Below, piece by piece: positions 33,402 to 41,957 of a stretch of 64,000 bases of DNA (position 1 is the first letter of the stretch; every line of letters starts with the position of its first letter). The translations under genes were made by a program, and so were the position numbers. The DNA comes from Exiguobacterium sp. TNDT2. GTDB lineage: Bacteria > Bacillota > Bacilli > Exiguobacteriales > Exiguobacteriaceae. A model generated the notes under the pieces. It searched no databases and was not told where the DNA came from. It worked only from the letters and a program-made list of their open reading frames with translations. Location of the stretch: contig NZ_QLVE01000007.1 in NCBI RefSeq assembly GCF_003331145.1, forward strand, positions 1-64,000, in the 5' to 3' direction.

Positions 33402-34109
33402 CTACCGACGCGCCACGTCACTGAATTGAAACTTGTCGAGCCGGTGGCGGGATTCGGTATATTCGAACTGTCTGCCCTCATAAAGGAACGTGTCGTTCGT
33501 GATGACGATGACGTACTCGTAATCGTACAGGTCAAGCCGCGAACGGTCGAGCTCGGTCACGTCCTCCGCCGCAATTTTCCGTTTGGCGTAACTGATTTGG
33601 AGCCCGAGCTCATGCTCGATATAGGCGTAAATCGAGCGGGCGGCAATCTCTTGCGTCAGCCCCGGGACGAGGTCTTTGACGAAATAATTCACGTCTAAAA
33701 TGACGTTCTCCCCGTCGAAGTTTCGGACACGTTCGATTCGATACATCCGCGTCCCTGGCTCGAGGTCCATCCGGTCGACGAGCCAGTGCGGCGCCTCGAT
33801 GTCCTCAAACGAGACGACCGATGTTTGAATCGAGCGGCCGAGCAAGGACGCATACACTTCCGAGAAGCTGACGATCCCGTTGAACTGGAACTCGATTTGG
33901 TCGCGCCGGAGCACGAAGACGCCTTTCCCGTGATGCTTCCGGACGTACCCGTGCTCTTGAAGCAGGTCGAGCGCTTTCCGGACCGTCCCCCGGCTCGCCC
34001 CATACTCGTGCATGAGCTCGGTCTCAGACGGCAGTTTCGATTCCGCCGCATATTCACCGGTCTTCATCCGCTCGGCGAGACGCTCATAGATTTGACGATA
34101 TTTGGTCAC
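33402..34109 (-). CDS. treR: GntR-family trehalose operon repressor TreR (235 aa)
   Basis: N-terminal winged helix (about residues 3-70: KYRQIYERLAERMKTGEY, then LPSETELMHEYGASRGTVRK) and a C-terminal UTRA ligand domain (about 85-230). TreR binds trehalose-6-phosphate and releases its operator. I start at GTG 34109, 7 bases after GAGGAG; the frame running upstream to 34247 crosses the degV terminator and is not used. Upstream of and codirectional with treP, but terminated separately, so it is its own unit. Confidence 0.9.
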   Translation of the reverse strand: MTKYRQIYERLAERMKTGEYAAESKLPSETELMHEYGASRGTVRKALDLLQEHGYVRKHHGKGVFVLRRDQIEFQFNGIVSFSEVYASLLGRSIQTSVVSFEDIEAPHWLVDRMDLEPGTRMYRIERVRNFDGENVILDVNYFVKDLVPGLTQEIAARSIYAYIEHELGLQISYAKRKIAAEDVTELDRSRLDLYDYEYVIVITNDTFLYEGRQFEYTESRHRLDKFQFSDVARR

Positions 34110-34129
34110 AGGCTCACTCCTCTCTATCG

Positions 34130-34154
34130 AAAAAGACGACCCGACGGCCGTCTT
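34130..34154 (-). terminator. Terminator of degV
   Basis: 9-bp stem AAGACGGCC / GGTCGTCTT with a GTCG loop and one G-U pair, then TTTTT on the minus strand, 4 bases past the degV stop. Confidence 0.9.
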
Positions 34155-34158
34155 TCCT

Positions 34159-35007
34159 TTACCATTCGCGGCGATACCACGTGATGCCGATCGCACCAGG
34201 TCCAAGGTGTGTCCCGATGACCGGTCCAAAATAAGCACCCGTGACATGGGCCTGTGGGAACTTTTGTTTCATCGATGCGATCTCCTCGGCCTGGCGATCC
34301 GGGCAATTGGCGTGGATGATGCCGATGCAGTACCCTGCCCCATCGCCGTCGATTGACTGTTCCATCATCTCTTCGATGCGACGGACCGCTTTCTTGTACG
34401 TCCGGATTTTCTCGAACGGGACGATCAACCGGTCTTGGAAATGGAGCACCGGTTTGATTTGAAGAAATGAGCCGACGAGCGCCTGCGCCGCGCTGAGCCG
34501 CCCGCCCCGTTGGAGATGGTCGAGGTCATCGACGACGAAGTAGGCCTGAATCGACTCGCGCATCTTTTCAAGGTGAGCGATGATCTCCTGCGCCGACGCG
34601 CCCGCGTCACGCATATGGATCGCCTCTTCGACGAGAAAGGCTTGGGGCATACATGAGATTTCCGAGTCGAACGCATGGACGTTGACGTCGACCATGTCGT
34701 TCAAGGCGATCATCGACTGGTACGTGCCGCTGATCCCGCTCGAGAGCGTGATGGCGATGACGTCGGTCACCTCGTCCGGCAGGCGTTCAATCAGTTCGAT
34801 CGTCTCCCCGATGCTCGGCTGGGATGTCGTCGGCAAGTTCCCTGCCTCGATCCGGTCATAAAATGCCTCGGTCGTGATGTCGACGGCTTCGCGGAACGAC
34901 TCCCCGTCAAAGATCACGCTGAGCGGGGCGACGTGGACGTCGTGACGCTCACAAAATTCGGCCGGCAAATAGGCGGTACTGTCGGTCAAAATGGCTATGT
35001 TTCCCAT
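34159..35007 (-). CDS. degV: DegV family fatty-acid-binding protein (282 aa)
   Basis: Begins IAILTDSTAYLP, the DegV signature, with ISSGISGTYQS-like loop (LSSGISGTYQSM, about residue 87-98) and GPVIGTHLGPGA near the end. DegV proteins bind fatty acids and, as FakB, present them to the fatty acid kinase FakA. It follows degSU as B. subtilis yviA does, but in B. subtilis comFA comes next, whereas here the trehalose operon intervenes. GTGAGG binding site. Confidence 0.93.
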   Translation of the reverse strand: MGNIAILTDSTAYLPAEFCERHDVHVAPLSVIFDGESFREAVDITTEAFYDRIEAGNLPTTSQPSIGETIELIERLPDEVTDVIAITLSSGISGTYQSMIALNDMVDVNVHAFDSEISCMPQAFLVEEAIHMRDAGASAQEIIAHLEKMRESIQAYFVVDDLDHLQRGGRLSAAQALVGSFLQIKPVLHFQDRLIVPFEKIRTYKKAVRRIEEMMEQSIDGDGAGYCIGIIHANCPDRQAEEIASMKQKFPQAHVTGAYFGPVIGTHLGPGAIGITWYRREW

Positions 35008-35073
35008 GCTATATCCTCACTTTACATCGTTTCATTTTTCAGTTGAATGTGGATTCCATCCCATATTGTAGCA

Positions 35074-35094
35074 TAAAAACGATGTATTGCATCG
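35074..35094 (-). terminator. Terminator of degSU
   Basis: Short 5-bp stem CGATG / CATCG followed by TTTTTAT on the minus strand, 7 bases past the degU stop codon. A short stem, so leaky reading into degV is possible. Confidence 0.6.
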
Positions 35095-35101
35095 GTCGAG
35101 G

Positions 35102-35794
35102 TCAAATCTCGACCCATCCGCGGCGGATGGCATCGACGACGGCTTGCGTGCGGTCGTTCACATCCATTTTGCGAAGGACAGACGAGACGTGGTTCTTGAC
35201 CGTCTTCTCGCTGATGAACAGCATATCGCTGATGTCGCGGTTCGAGCGGCCCTCGGCGAGCAGATGCAACACTTCGACCTCTCGGCGCGACAACAATTGG
35301 TAGACGGGATCGTCGGTCCGGTTCTCGACGTTACGGACCGCCTGCTCGCCTTTGAATTGAAGCAGACGCCGATATTCTTTCAGAACGTTCGTCGTCACTT
35401 TCGGGTGTAAGTACGCCCCGTCTTTTGCCATCGAACGTACCGCCGAGATGAGTTCGGTCGATGCGACTTCTTTCAATAAGAAGCCCGATGCGCCGGCCTC
35501 GAGCGCGTGCGTGATGTACGACTCGTCGTCGTGAATCGACAGGATGAGGACGCGTGTGTCTGGTGACAGCACCGACAACTGCTTCGTCGCCTCGATCCCG
35601 TTCAATTCAGGCATGTTGATGTCAAGAATCAAGATTTCCGGCTTATGGTCCGCGGCGATCTGAATCGCCTCGGTGCCGGTCCGCCCTTCGGCGACGACCG
35701 TGAATTCATCCTCTAAATCGAAAATCCGTTTCAAGCCTTCTCGAAACAGCTCATGGTCATCCACGATCGCGATGCGTGTATGTAATTGTTCCAT
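35102..35794 (-). CDS. degU: Response regulator DegU (230 aa)
   Basis: Receiver domain with phosphorylation site Asp58 (ILILDINMP) and acidic Asp12/Asp13, then a LuxR-type helix-turn-helix (about residues 168-212: LSRREVEVLHLLAEGRSNRDI). Partner of DegS upstream. In Bacillus it governs exoenzymes, competence and motility genes, including the flgM region, so the neighbouring genes may be among its targets. Length is normal. Confidence 0.95.
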   Translation of the reverse strand: MEQLHTRIAIVDDHELFREGLKRIFDLEDEFTVVAEGRTGTEAIQIAADHKPEILILDINMPELNGIEATKQLSVLSPDTRVLILSIHDDESYITHALEAGASGFLLKEVASTELISAVRSMAKDGAYLHPKVTTNVLKEYRRLLQFKGEQAVRNVENRTDDPVYQLLSRREVEVLHLLAEGRSNRDISDMLFISEKTVKNHVSSVLRKMDVNDRTQAVVDAIRRGWVEI

Positions 35795-35819
35795 CTAGAT
35801 ACTCCCCCTTGTTCTTCTG

Positions 35820-36944
35820 TTACGTGATCGGAATCGACATTCGGACGACCGTCCCTTTACCGACTTCCGAATCAATGGTCATGCTCCCGTTCACGAGCTC
35901 GATCCGCTCCCTCATCCCGACGATCCCGAACGAGCCTTCGCCAATCGAGGCTGGCACGAATCCGACGCCATGGTCTCTCACATAAATATGAATCGCATCA
36001 TGCGCTTGTTCGACATTGACGACGATTTCTGCCGTCTTCGAATGTTTGATCGCATTTTGGACGGCCTCTTGAACGAGCCGGAACACGTTAATCTCTAATT
36101 TCTCAGGCAGTCTAACGCGTGACCCCCGGTAGTTAAGCCGGGTCTTGATGGCCGTGTACTCCTCGGTCTGATGCAGATACCGTTCGAGCGTCGGCAAGAA
36201 GCCGAGGTCGTCAAGCGACATCGGACGGAGGTCGTAAATGAGCCGTCGGACGTCGACGAGCGCACCGCGAATCAGCCGCTTCAACTCGTGTAGTTCGGCG
36301 AACGCCTCGTCTTTCCCACGCTTGTCGAACGTCTTCTCAATCAAATCAGCTCGAATCAAAATATGAGCAAGCGATTGCGCCGGTCCGTCGTGCATCTCAC
36401 GGGCAAGGTGGCGCCGCTCACGTTCGGCCGCCTCGAAGACGCTGATGGCCATTTCTTGCTTCTTCATCATGTCGGAATACTCTTGCTGCAAATCGTCGCG
36501 CAGGAAGTTCAACACGACGGTGACACGGCTGACGAGCCTGTCCGCCCGCTCCATCGTGTCCTCGAGGACGAGCAGACGGCGTTCAAGGTCGTTGCGCCGC
36601 TGTTGGCCGGCCATCTCCTCTTTTTGGATGAGGAACCGCTCGAGTTGCATCTGGTTGGCACGTTCGTATGCCTCCCGAATTTCTTGCTCACTATGTATAT
36701 GAAACTTTTTGCTCACTTGGACGAGCTTGTTCTTCGCCGCTTTCACGAGCACGTCGAGCCGCTCCGACTCCTCGATATAAAACTCGATCTTTTGCGTCAA
36801 CTCTTTCAACTCGTTTTGAATCACTGAATATTCGTTGGCCGAACTCTCGGTAATCCGGACGATTTCCTCTTTACTTTCCGTCACCGTCTCAATCATATTT
36901 GTTATGATATGTTCTAAAGCTGTACGATCGGTAATATGATTCAC
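35820..36944 (-). CDS. degS: Sensor histidine kinase DegS (374 aa)
   Basis: Cytosolic histidine kinase without membrane segments. N-terminal coiled-coil sensor (about residues 1-165), phospho-accepting His185 in REMHDGPAQSLAH, and an ATP-binding domain with VQEAVQNAIKHS (N box) and VRDHGVGF (G box). Phosphorylates DegU. It begins the degS-degU operon; the divergent yvyE gene starts 174 bases away, and the region between shows no other feature that I can support. Confidence 0.95.
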   Translation of the reverse strand: MNHITDRTALEHIITNMIETVTESKEEIVRITESSANEYSVIQNELKELTQKIEFYIEESERLDVLVKAAKNKLVQVSKKFHIHSEQEIREAYERANQMQLERFLIQKEEMAGQQRRNDLERRLLVLEDTMERADRLVSRVTVVLNFLRDDLQQEYSDMMKKQEMAISVFEAAERERRHLAREMHDGPAQSLAHILIRADLIEKTFDKRGKDEAFAELHELKRLIRGALVDVRRLIYDLRPMSLDDLGFLPTLERYLHQTEEYTAIKTRLNYRGSRVRLPEKLEINVFRLVQEAVQNAIKHSKTAEIVVNVEQAHDAIHIYVRDHGVGFVPASIGEGSFGIVGMRERIELVNGSMTIDSEVGKGTVVRMSIPIT

Positions 36945-37118
36945 GATGCCATCCCCTAATAATTCGGTAGTAAGTCCCCATCTATTCCTATTATCGTCTG
37001 TGGAACGTTCGCTTACAGTAAAACATGGAGGCTCTCCTTCCCATTCGTCGCACCAAGTGTTGACGCCTACTTGAATTCTAAAAAAAATAGTGAAAAATAG
37101 AAAGGAGAATTTTCAGAA

Positions 37119-37760
37119 ATGTCTGCTGTACAAAATTATACTATAAAACAAGACGGAGAATACGAGGTCATCATCCAAAAGTCAAAATTTATCGCCCACT
37201 TCAAACGGGTCACCTCCGAGGAAGAGGCGCAGACGTTCATTCAAGCGATCAAGAAGGCGCATTGGAACGCCAATCATAACTGTTCGGCCTATATCATCGG
37301 CGAGCGCAGTGAGTTCCAAAAAGCGAATGACGACGGGGAACCGAGCGGCACGGCCGGCCTTCCGATGCTCGAGGTGCTCCGAAAACGTGCGTTGAAAGAC
37401 ACGGTCGTCGTCGTCACCCGCTACTTCGGTGGCATCAAGCTCGGCGGCGGCGGACTGATCCGCGCTTATGGCGGCACGGTGAGCGAAGGACTCGACGCCA
37501 TCGGCATCGTCGAGCGCATCGTGATGCAACGGTTGACGCTCACGGTCGATTACGGCTGGATCGGCAAGGTCGAGAACGAGCTCCGTCAATCGTCGTATCT
37601 TCTCGATGACATCGTCTATGCCGACCGCGTCACGTTCCACGTCTCGGTACCGGTCGAAGCGACTGAGACTGCGATAGCCTGGCTCGTCGATTTGACGAAC
37701 GGACAAGGGGAACTTGAGGCCCGGGGCGAGCACATCATCGAACGTGATTTTGTGCGGTAG
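37119..37760 (+). CDS. yvyE: YvyE/YigZ family (IMPACT-like) protein (213 aa)
   Basis: UPF0029/IMPACT N-terminal domain (about residues 15-125, with FIQAIKKAHWNANHNCSAYI and the hallmark NDDGEPSGTAGLPML, RYFGGIKLGGGGLIRAYG) and a C-terminal DUF1949 domain. Proteins of this family are thought to be translation-related or to bind nucleic acid; the role is not settled. Adjacent to and divergent from degS, as in B. subtilis. An AAAGGAGAA binding site precedes the ATG. Confidence 0.93.
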   Translation: MSAVQNYTIKQDGEYEVIIQKSKFIAHFKRVTSEEEAQTFIQAIKKAHWNANHNCSAYIIGERSEFQKANDDGEPSGTAGLPMLEVLRKRALKDTVVVVTRYFGGIKLGGGGLIRAYGGTVSEGLDAIGIVERIVMQRLTLTVDYGWIGKVENELRQSSYLLDDIVYADRVTFHVSVPVEATETAIAWLVDLTNGQGELEARGEHIIERDFVR

Positions 37761-37801
37761 GTCACGTATACTAAAAGAAATGAATGAAATGAGGAGACGA
37801 C

Positions 37802-38824
37802 ATGGAACAAGACTCCAGAAAAAAACGTCGTGTTTGGAAAATCGTCCTGCTCGTGCTCGGCCTCGTCTTACTGATTGGCGGGTCGGCCTTCGGCTACTTC
37901 GTCTTCAAGGCGAACGAGACGGCGGAGAACACGAACAGCGAGCTGAAACGCGGCGACAAGTCGGATCGTCGGGAAGACACCGTCGACTTGACGAAAGATC
38001 ATTTCTCCGTCCTACTCGCTGGTGTCGATGGCGGCGAATCGCTCGAAGAAGGACGGACCGACTCGCTCATGGTGGCGACGTTCAACAAGGAATCGCGTCA
38101 AGTGACGCTCGTCAGCATCCCGCGTGACGCATACGTCGATATCGTGTCGAACGAGGGGGAGTTTAAAGACAAAATCAATCACGCTTACGCCTATGGCGGC
38201 ATCGACACGACGATTGCGACGGTCGAGAAGCTGTTCGACATCCCGATCGACTACTATGCGACGATCAACTTTGACGGCATCGAGGACCTCGTCGATGCGG
38301 TCGGCGGCGTCGAGGTTGATGTGCTCATCCCCATCTCCGGACGGGCGACCGGCAACGTCGAGCTCGAACCCGGCGTCCAGATGTTGAACGGGAAAGAAGC
38401 GCTCGCCTATGCCCGCATGCGCAAGGACGACCCTGAGGGCGATATCGGACGGGCGAAACGTCAACAGCAAGTGCTCGAGGCCATCATCAACGAGGCGACG
38501 ACGATCAACTCGTTCACAAAGCTCAACCGGATCATGAATGCGGTCGGCAATAACATCCGAACGAATATGTCTCTCTCCGAGGCGTCACAGCTCCAGCCGT
38601 ACACGAAGTCGCTCCGCTCGTTCAACCAAGAGACGCTCGCAGGCGGCGATTTGACGCTCGGCGGTGTATACTATTATGAACTCGACCCGGCTGACTTGAG
38701 CGAGAAACGTACGCTCTTGAAGACCGAGCTCGGGCTACCGGTGACGGCGGAGGACTCCGAGACAGAGACGGATGACGGCTTGACCGGCACCGACGACGGG
38801 TTCAGCGAGACGACGACATACTGA
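37802..38824 (+). CDS. tagU: LytR-CpsA-Psr family glycopolymer ligase (340 aa)
   Basis: Short cytosolic N-terminus, one membrane helix (about residues 13-35), then an extracytoplasmic LCP domain with DSLMVATFN, VSIPRDAYVDI and the conserved Arg/Asp residues in ALAYARMRKDDPEGDIGRAKR. LCP enzymes attach wall teichoic acid or other polymers from lipid carriers to peptidoglycan. Facing tagO across a shared terminator, which starts teichoic acid linkage-unit synthesis, supporting this role. GAGGAG binding site before the ATG. Confidence 0.92.
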   Translation: MEQDSRKKRRVWKIVLLVLGLVLLIGGSAFGYFVFKANETAENTNSELKRGDKSDRREDTVDLTKDHFSVLLAGVDGGESLEEGRTDSLMVATFNKESRQVTLVSIPRDAYVDIVSNEGEFKDKINHAYAYGGIDTTIATVEKLFDIPIDYYATINFDGIEDLVDAVGGVEVDVLIPISGRATGNVELEPGVQMLNGKEALAYARMRKDDPEGDIGRAKRQQQVLEAIINEATTINSFTKLNRIMNAVGNNIRTNMSLSEASQLQPYTKSLRSFNQETLAGGDLTLGGVYYYELDPADLSEKRTLLKTELGLPVTAEDSETETDDGLTGTDDGFSETTTY

Positions 38825-38829
38825 CGACC

Positions 38830-38866
38830 AAAAAACGACCGAGGACACGCGTCCCCGGTCGTTTTT
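38830..38866. terminator. Bidirectional terminator between tagU and tagO
   Basis: Long stem AACGACCG(A)GGAC / GTCC(C)CGGTCGTT with one mismatch, flanked by A- and T-runs, serving both convergent genes. Confidence 0.9.
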
Positions 38867-38877
38867 ATATGTTCTGA

Positions 38878-39930
38878 TCATGTCTTGGGCCGGCCGAGCA
38901 GACGCCGTGACGTCTGGATGATCGGCTTATAATTCGGATGAATCAACTCGGTCGACTCGACGATCAGCTCGATGACGATGAGCACGATGACGAACGTAAT
39001 GACCGCCCCGAGCATCGTCGTCTTCGCGAACAGGATCGAGGCGATGCCGAAGAAGAACGTCATCCCATACATGAGCAACACGGCTTGCCGCGTCGTGAAG
39101 CCCATGTCGATCAACTGGTGATGCATGTGCGACTTATCGGGCGACATCGGCGGCCTTCCTTGAACGAGCCGACGGACGATCGCAAAAATCGTGTCCGAGA
39201 TCGGCAGACCGAGCAAGAGCACCGGCACGACGAGCGAGAACAACGTCACGTTCTTGAACCCGATGAGCGAGAACACGGCGAGCATATAGCCGAGGAAGAG
39301 CGCCCCGGTGTCGCCCATGAAGATTTTCGCCGGATAGAAGTTATGGACGAGAAACCCGAGCGTGCTCGCGAGAAGCAACAAAGCCATCATCGTCAAATAG
39401 ACGTTTCCCTGGATGATGGCGAGCAGGGAGATCGTCCCGAGGGCGATGCTTGAGACGCCGGCGGCGAGACCGTCGAGACCGTCAATCAGATTGATCGCAT
39501 TCGTGATTCCAATCAACCAGAGCACCGTCACCGGGATACTCCATGAACCGAGATAGAGCTGTTGGTCGAACGGGAGGTTAATCAATTCGATGCGCATACC
39601 GGAGTTCAAGACGACGACGGTCGCAATCATCTGCCCCATCAGCTTGACGCGGGCCGTCAACTGGAACCGGTCATCGATGAATCCGGTCAAAATGATGACG
39701 ACGGCCCCGATCAAGATGGCGTCGTTATATCGACTCGTCGGCAATAGCAGGGCGTAGCCGATAAAAAAGGCGATGAAGATGGCGAGGCCGCCAATCCGTG
39801 GCATCGTCCGTAAATGTACTTTTCGGGCGTTCGGGTGATCGACCGCTCCGATCAGAAAAGCAAACCGGCGAACGAGCGGCGTGATCAAGATGGCCATCAC
39901 AAAACTGACCAACATGGCAATCCATAGCAT
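38878..39930 (-). CDS. tagO: Undecaprenyl-phosphate GlcNAc-1-phosphate transferase TagO/WecA family (350 aa)
   Basis: Polytopic enzyme of about 10-11 helices carrying the family landmarks: VDHPNARKVH and MPRIGGLAIF near the start, the Asp pair FIDDRF (about residue 85-90), NAINLIDGLDGLAAG (about 144-158), and MGDTGALFLG (about 206-215). First step of wall teichoic acid or related glycopolymer synthesis at the membrane. I favour ATG 39930 (MLWIAMLV), which has AGAGG upstream; ATG 39951 lacks a binding site. Confidence 0.95.
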   Translation of the reverse strand: MLWIAMLVSFVMAILITPLVRRFAFLIGAVDHPNARKVHLRTMPRIGGLAIFIAFFIGYALLLPTSRYNDAILIGAVVIILTGFIDDRFQLTARVKLMGQMIATVVVLNSGMRIELINLPFDQQLYLGSWSIPVTVLWLIGITNAINLIDGLDGLAAGVSSIALGTISLLAIIQGNVYLTMMALLLLASTLGFLVHNFYPAKIFMGDTGALFLGYMLAVFSLIGFKNVTLFSLVVPVLLLGLPISDTIFAIVRRLVQGRPPMSPDKSHMHHQLIDMGFTTRQAVLLMYGMTFFFGIASILFAKTTMLGAVITFVIVLIVIELIVESTELIHPNYKPIIQTSRRLLGRPKT

Positions 39931-40016
39931 GGGCCAACGTTCCTCTCTCATAAAAATAGACTCTGGCGAATTATAGCATATTTCCTTTGAGGCGAGACGT
40001 ATCAGAAATATTACAA

Positions 40017-40047
40017 CAAAAAATCCCGACGAGGTCGTCTCGTCGGG
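40017..40047 (-). terminator. Terminator of the winged-helix-like protein gene
   Basis: 9-bp stem CCCGACGAG / CTCGTCGGG followed by ATTTTTT on the minus strand, just past the stop codon. Confidence 0.9.
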
Positions 40048-40053
40048 GCATGG

Positions 40054-40467
40054 TCAGGCGTGGGCCGGATGCGTCGTCACTTCATCTGCAGCCTCGTATG
40101 TATACAAGCCGCGGCCAATCTTTTTGATGTCCGGATTGACCGACTCGATTTTCACCATCAACTGGTAAATGTTGCTAATGTTATGACGGTAGCGCAATTC
40201 GAGCTCCATCTGGATGTCCCGCACGCTCATCGTTCTCCGTTCCTTCAATAGGTCTGTTACCTGATGGACGTAGACCTCGAGTGGATAACGTTGATTGACG
40301 CGTCGTGGACGAAGCCGTTTCGCGGAATCGAGCAACGATTCCTCTTCATGTTTGCTTCGGTTCAGTTCAGAAATCAAATACTCGGCACGGCGTTGTAACT
40401 GCCGATACGATTCTTCGATTTCCATGAGCTCCCGATAAATGTGTTCATTGACATTCGCAGATTCCAT
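40054..40467 (-). CDS. Coiled-coil plus winged-helix-like DNA-binding protein, possibly Rok-like (137 aa)
   Basis: N-terminal helical coiled coil (about residues 8-50) and a basic linker (KRLRPRRVNQR). The C-terminal domain has VRDIQMELELRYRHNISNIY, ending DIKKIGRGLYTY, which looks like a winged helix with an Arg-Gly wing. The layout recalls the competence repressor Rok of B. subtilis, but sequence similarity is not certain by eye. Start at ATG 40467 after GAAGGAG. Monocistronic with its own terminator; a nucleoid or regulatory role is inferred. Confidence 0.6.
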   Translation of the reverse strand: MESANVNEHIYRELMEIEESYRQLQRRAEYLISELNRSKHEEESLLDSAKRLRPRRVNQRYPLEVYVHQVTDLLKERRTMSVRDIQMELELRYRHNISNIYQLMVKIESVNPDIKKIGRGLYTYEAADEVTTHPAHA

Positions 40468-40626
40468 ACACAAATCTCCTTCTACACCCAATTGAAATTC
40501 TCGATTACCTATTTTGAATCAAGATTTTCTAATTATTACTTGCTATCTTCTAAAAGTGTAACGGATTTGTAATGTGTTTGTCATCTATTTTTGGGCATCT
40601 CTTCCTATTCAGGACTTTTGAACTAC

Positions 40627-40660
40627 AAAAAGACGACGACTGTTCGGGGCAGTCGTCGTC
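40627..40660 (-). terminator. Terminator of pgmB
   Basis: 11-bp perfect stem GACGACGACTG / CAGTCGTCGTC followed by TTTTTG on the minus strand, about 20 bases past the stop codon. Confidence 0.92.
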
Positions 40661-40682
40661 TCACGGAAGATGATCGTAGTCT

Positions 40683-41348
40683 TTACGCGCCGACGCGTTC
40701 GAGGATGCGTGCGAGCGAGAGTTCATCGGTCGAAGAGACGATGAGGTCTGCATGACCAAGCATCGATTCTTCCCCGACGGCGACAGCAAACATGTTTGCC
40801 GCTTTGATTGCAGTCACGCCTGCGGCCGCGTCTTCAACGCCGATGGCATGTTCGGGTTTCACGCCAAGGGCAGAGGCGGCCTTCAAAAACACTTCGGGAT
40901 GTGGCTTTGATTCGGCGACAGTTGCTGCATCGACAATGTGGTCGAAGTAATGACGGACACCAAGTGCGTCTACAACCGCAAATGCGTTTTTAGAAGCCGA
41001 TGCCATTCCGATCTTGAGACCAGCCTCTTTGATTTCATCGAGGAATGAAACGATGCCTGGCAACAAATCTTTCGGAGAGATGTGTTGAATCAGTTCAACG
41101 TAATGCTCGTTCTTCTTCTGTGCGAGTTCCGCCTTCTCATCTGGTGTGAAGTCGTCTTGTCTCCCACCGAGTACGAGAATGCGCTCGAGCGAATCCGTCC
41201 GGCTCACGCCTTTCAGCGTCTCATTGAACTCACGGTCGAATGGGATAGCGAGCTCTTCTCCAAGCTGTTTCCAAGCGAGGTAATGGTACTCCGCGGTATC
41301 AGTGATGACACCGTCCAAATCAAAAATGACTGCTTCAATCGTAGACAT
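40683..41348 (-). CDS. pgmB: Beta-phosphoglucomutase (HAD family) (221 aa)
   Basis: HAD hydrolase-fold mutase: nucleophile motif VIFDLDGVITDTAEYH (about residues 7-22), substrate loop GVSRTDSLERIL, motif II MASASKN (about 114-120) and motif IV GVEDAAAGVTAIKAA (about 170-184). Converts beta-glucose-1-phosphate to glucose-6-phosphate in maltose/trehalose phosphorolysis. No phosphorylase is nearby, so it stands alone here. Two LacI/CcpA-type operators and a clear promoter precede it, indicating sugar control. Confidence 0.93.
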   Translation of the reverse strand: MSTIEAVIFDLDGVITDTAEYHYLAWKQLGEELAIPFDREFNETLKGVSRTDSLERILVLGGRQDDFTPDEKAELAQKKNEHYVELIQHISPKDLLPGIVSFLDEIKEAGLKIGMASASKNAFAVVDALGVRHYFDHIVDAATVAESKPHPEVFLKAASALGVKPEHAIGVEDAAAGVTAIKAANMFAVAVGEESMLGHADLIVSSTDELSLARILERVGA

Positions 41349-41437
41349 ACATGCTTTCCGCCTTTCCTTCTAATGCTTGTGTCGTCAGACTACATCAAGG
41401 GAACTTGACAAGTACCCGTTGCACGATTGGTCATTGA

Positions 41438-41506
41438 TGCAAACGGTTGCACTTGTTCGATTTCTATTATAAATGAAAAAGCCATCTTCATGCAACCGCT
41501 TTCGCA
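41438..41506 (-). promoter_or_regulatory. pgmB promoter with LacI-family operator and cre-like site
   Basis: TTGCAT (41495-41490), 18 bases, TATAAT (41471-41466) on the minus strand. A near-perfect palindrome TGCAACCGTTTGCA lies downstream of the -10 (41451-41438). A second, related element, TGCGAAAGCGGTTGCA (41506-41491), overlaps the -35. This suggests a LacI-family repressor of the MalR type and possibly CcpA. Confidence 0.7.
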
Positions 41507-41512
41507 AAAAAA

Positions 41513-41546
41513 TAAAAAAGCAGGAGAAGTAAATCCTTCTCCCACT
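41513..41546 (-). terminator. Terminator of the Asp23-family gene
   Basis: 7-bp stem GGAGAAG / CTTCTCC extended by GCAG / TGC pairing, then TTTTTTATTTTTTT on the minus strand, just past the stop codon. Confidence 0.88.
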
Positions 41547-41548
41547 GC

Positions 41549-41884
41549 TTACAACTGAATACCGACGACTTTCACGTTGACCGCGAGCGGTGTCATCGCG
41601 AGCATCGTGTCCATGTCTTGCGTGATGCGTTCTTGTACGGCCGTCACCGTCTTGATGATGGACTGGCCGTAGGCGACGTAGAGCGACAGGTTGATGATGA
41701 CGCCCTCTGGCGACTCGTCGACCTTGGCGTGCTTCATGAGCGCACGCTCCGACAACTTCGTGTCTTCTTGCGTGAACGACACGTACTTCGTCTCTTTGAC
41801 CGCGACTGCGGCAATCATTTCGACAACGTGACGGGAGACGTTGACGTCTCCTTCTGAACTATACTTTCCATTTTCGTATGGCAT
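41549..41884 (-). CDS. Asp23/Gls24 family envelope stress response protein (111 aa)
   Basis: Asp23 (YloU-type) domain over nearly the whole length, with GVIINLSLYVAYGQSI and AMTPLAVNVKVVGIQL as the family-like beta/alpha ends. Proteins of this group sit under the membrane and are linked to envelope homeostasis. Single gene with an AAGGAAGTG binding site and its own terminator. Confidence 0.85.
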   Translation of the reverse strand: MPYENGKYSSEGDVNVSRHVVEMIAAVAVKETKYVSFTQEDTKLSERALMKHAKVDESPEGVIINLSLYVAYGQSIIKTVTAVQERITQDMDTMLAMTPLAVNVKVVGIQL

Positions 41885-41957
41885 GGTGTCACTTCCTTAA
41901 CTCTAGTTTCGCTACCCTGTATAAAGTGTAGCGGAAAACGGCCGTTTAGAAAAGAGT

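Noticed and set aside
34110-34247. 46-codon extension of treR
   Set aside because: Runs through the degV terminator and stop; the GTG at 34109 has an excellent GAGGAG site and fits the GntR domain start.
41937-41948. Palindrome AAACGGCCGTTT after the acyltransferase gene as terminator
   Set aside because: Followed by TTCCGC instead of a T-run; too weak to call.
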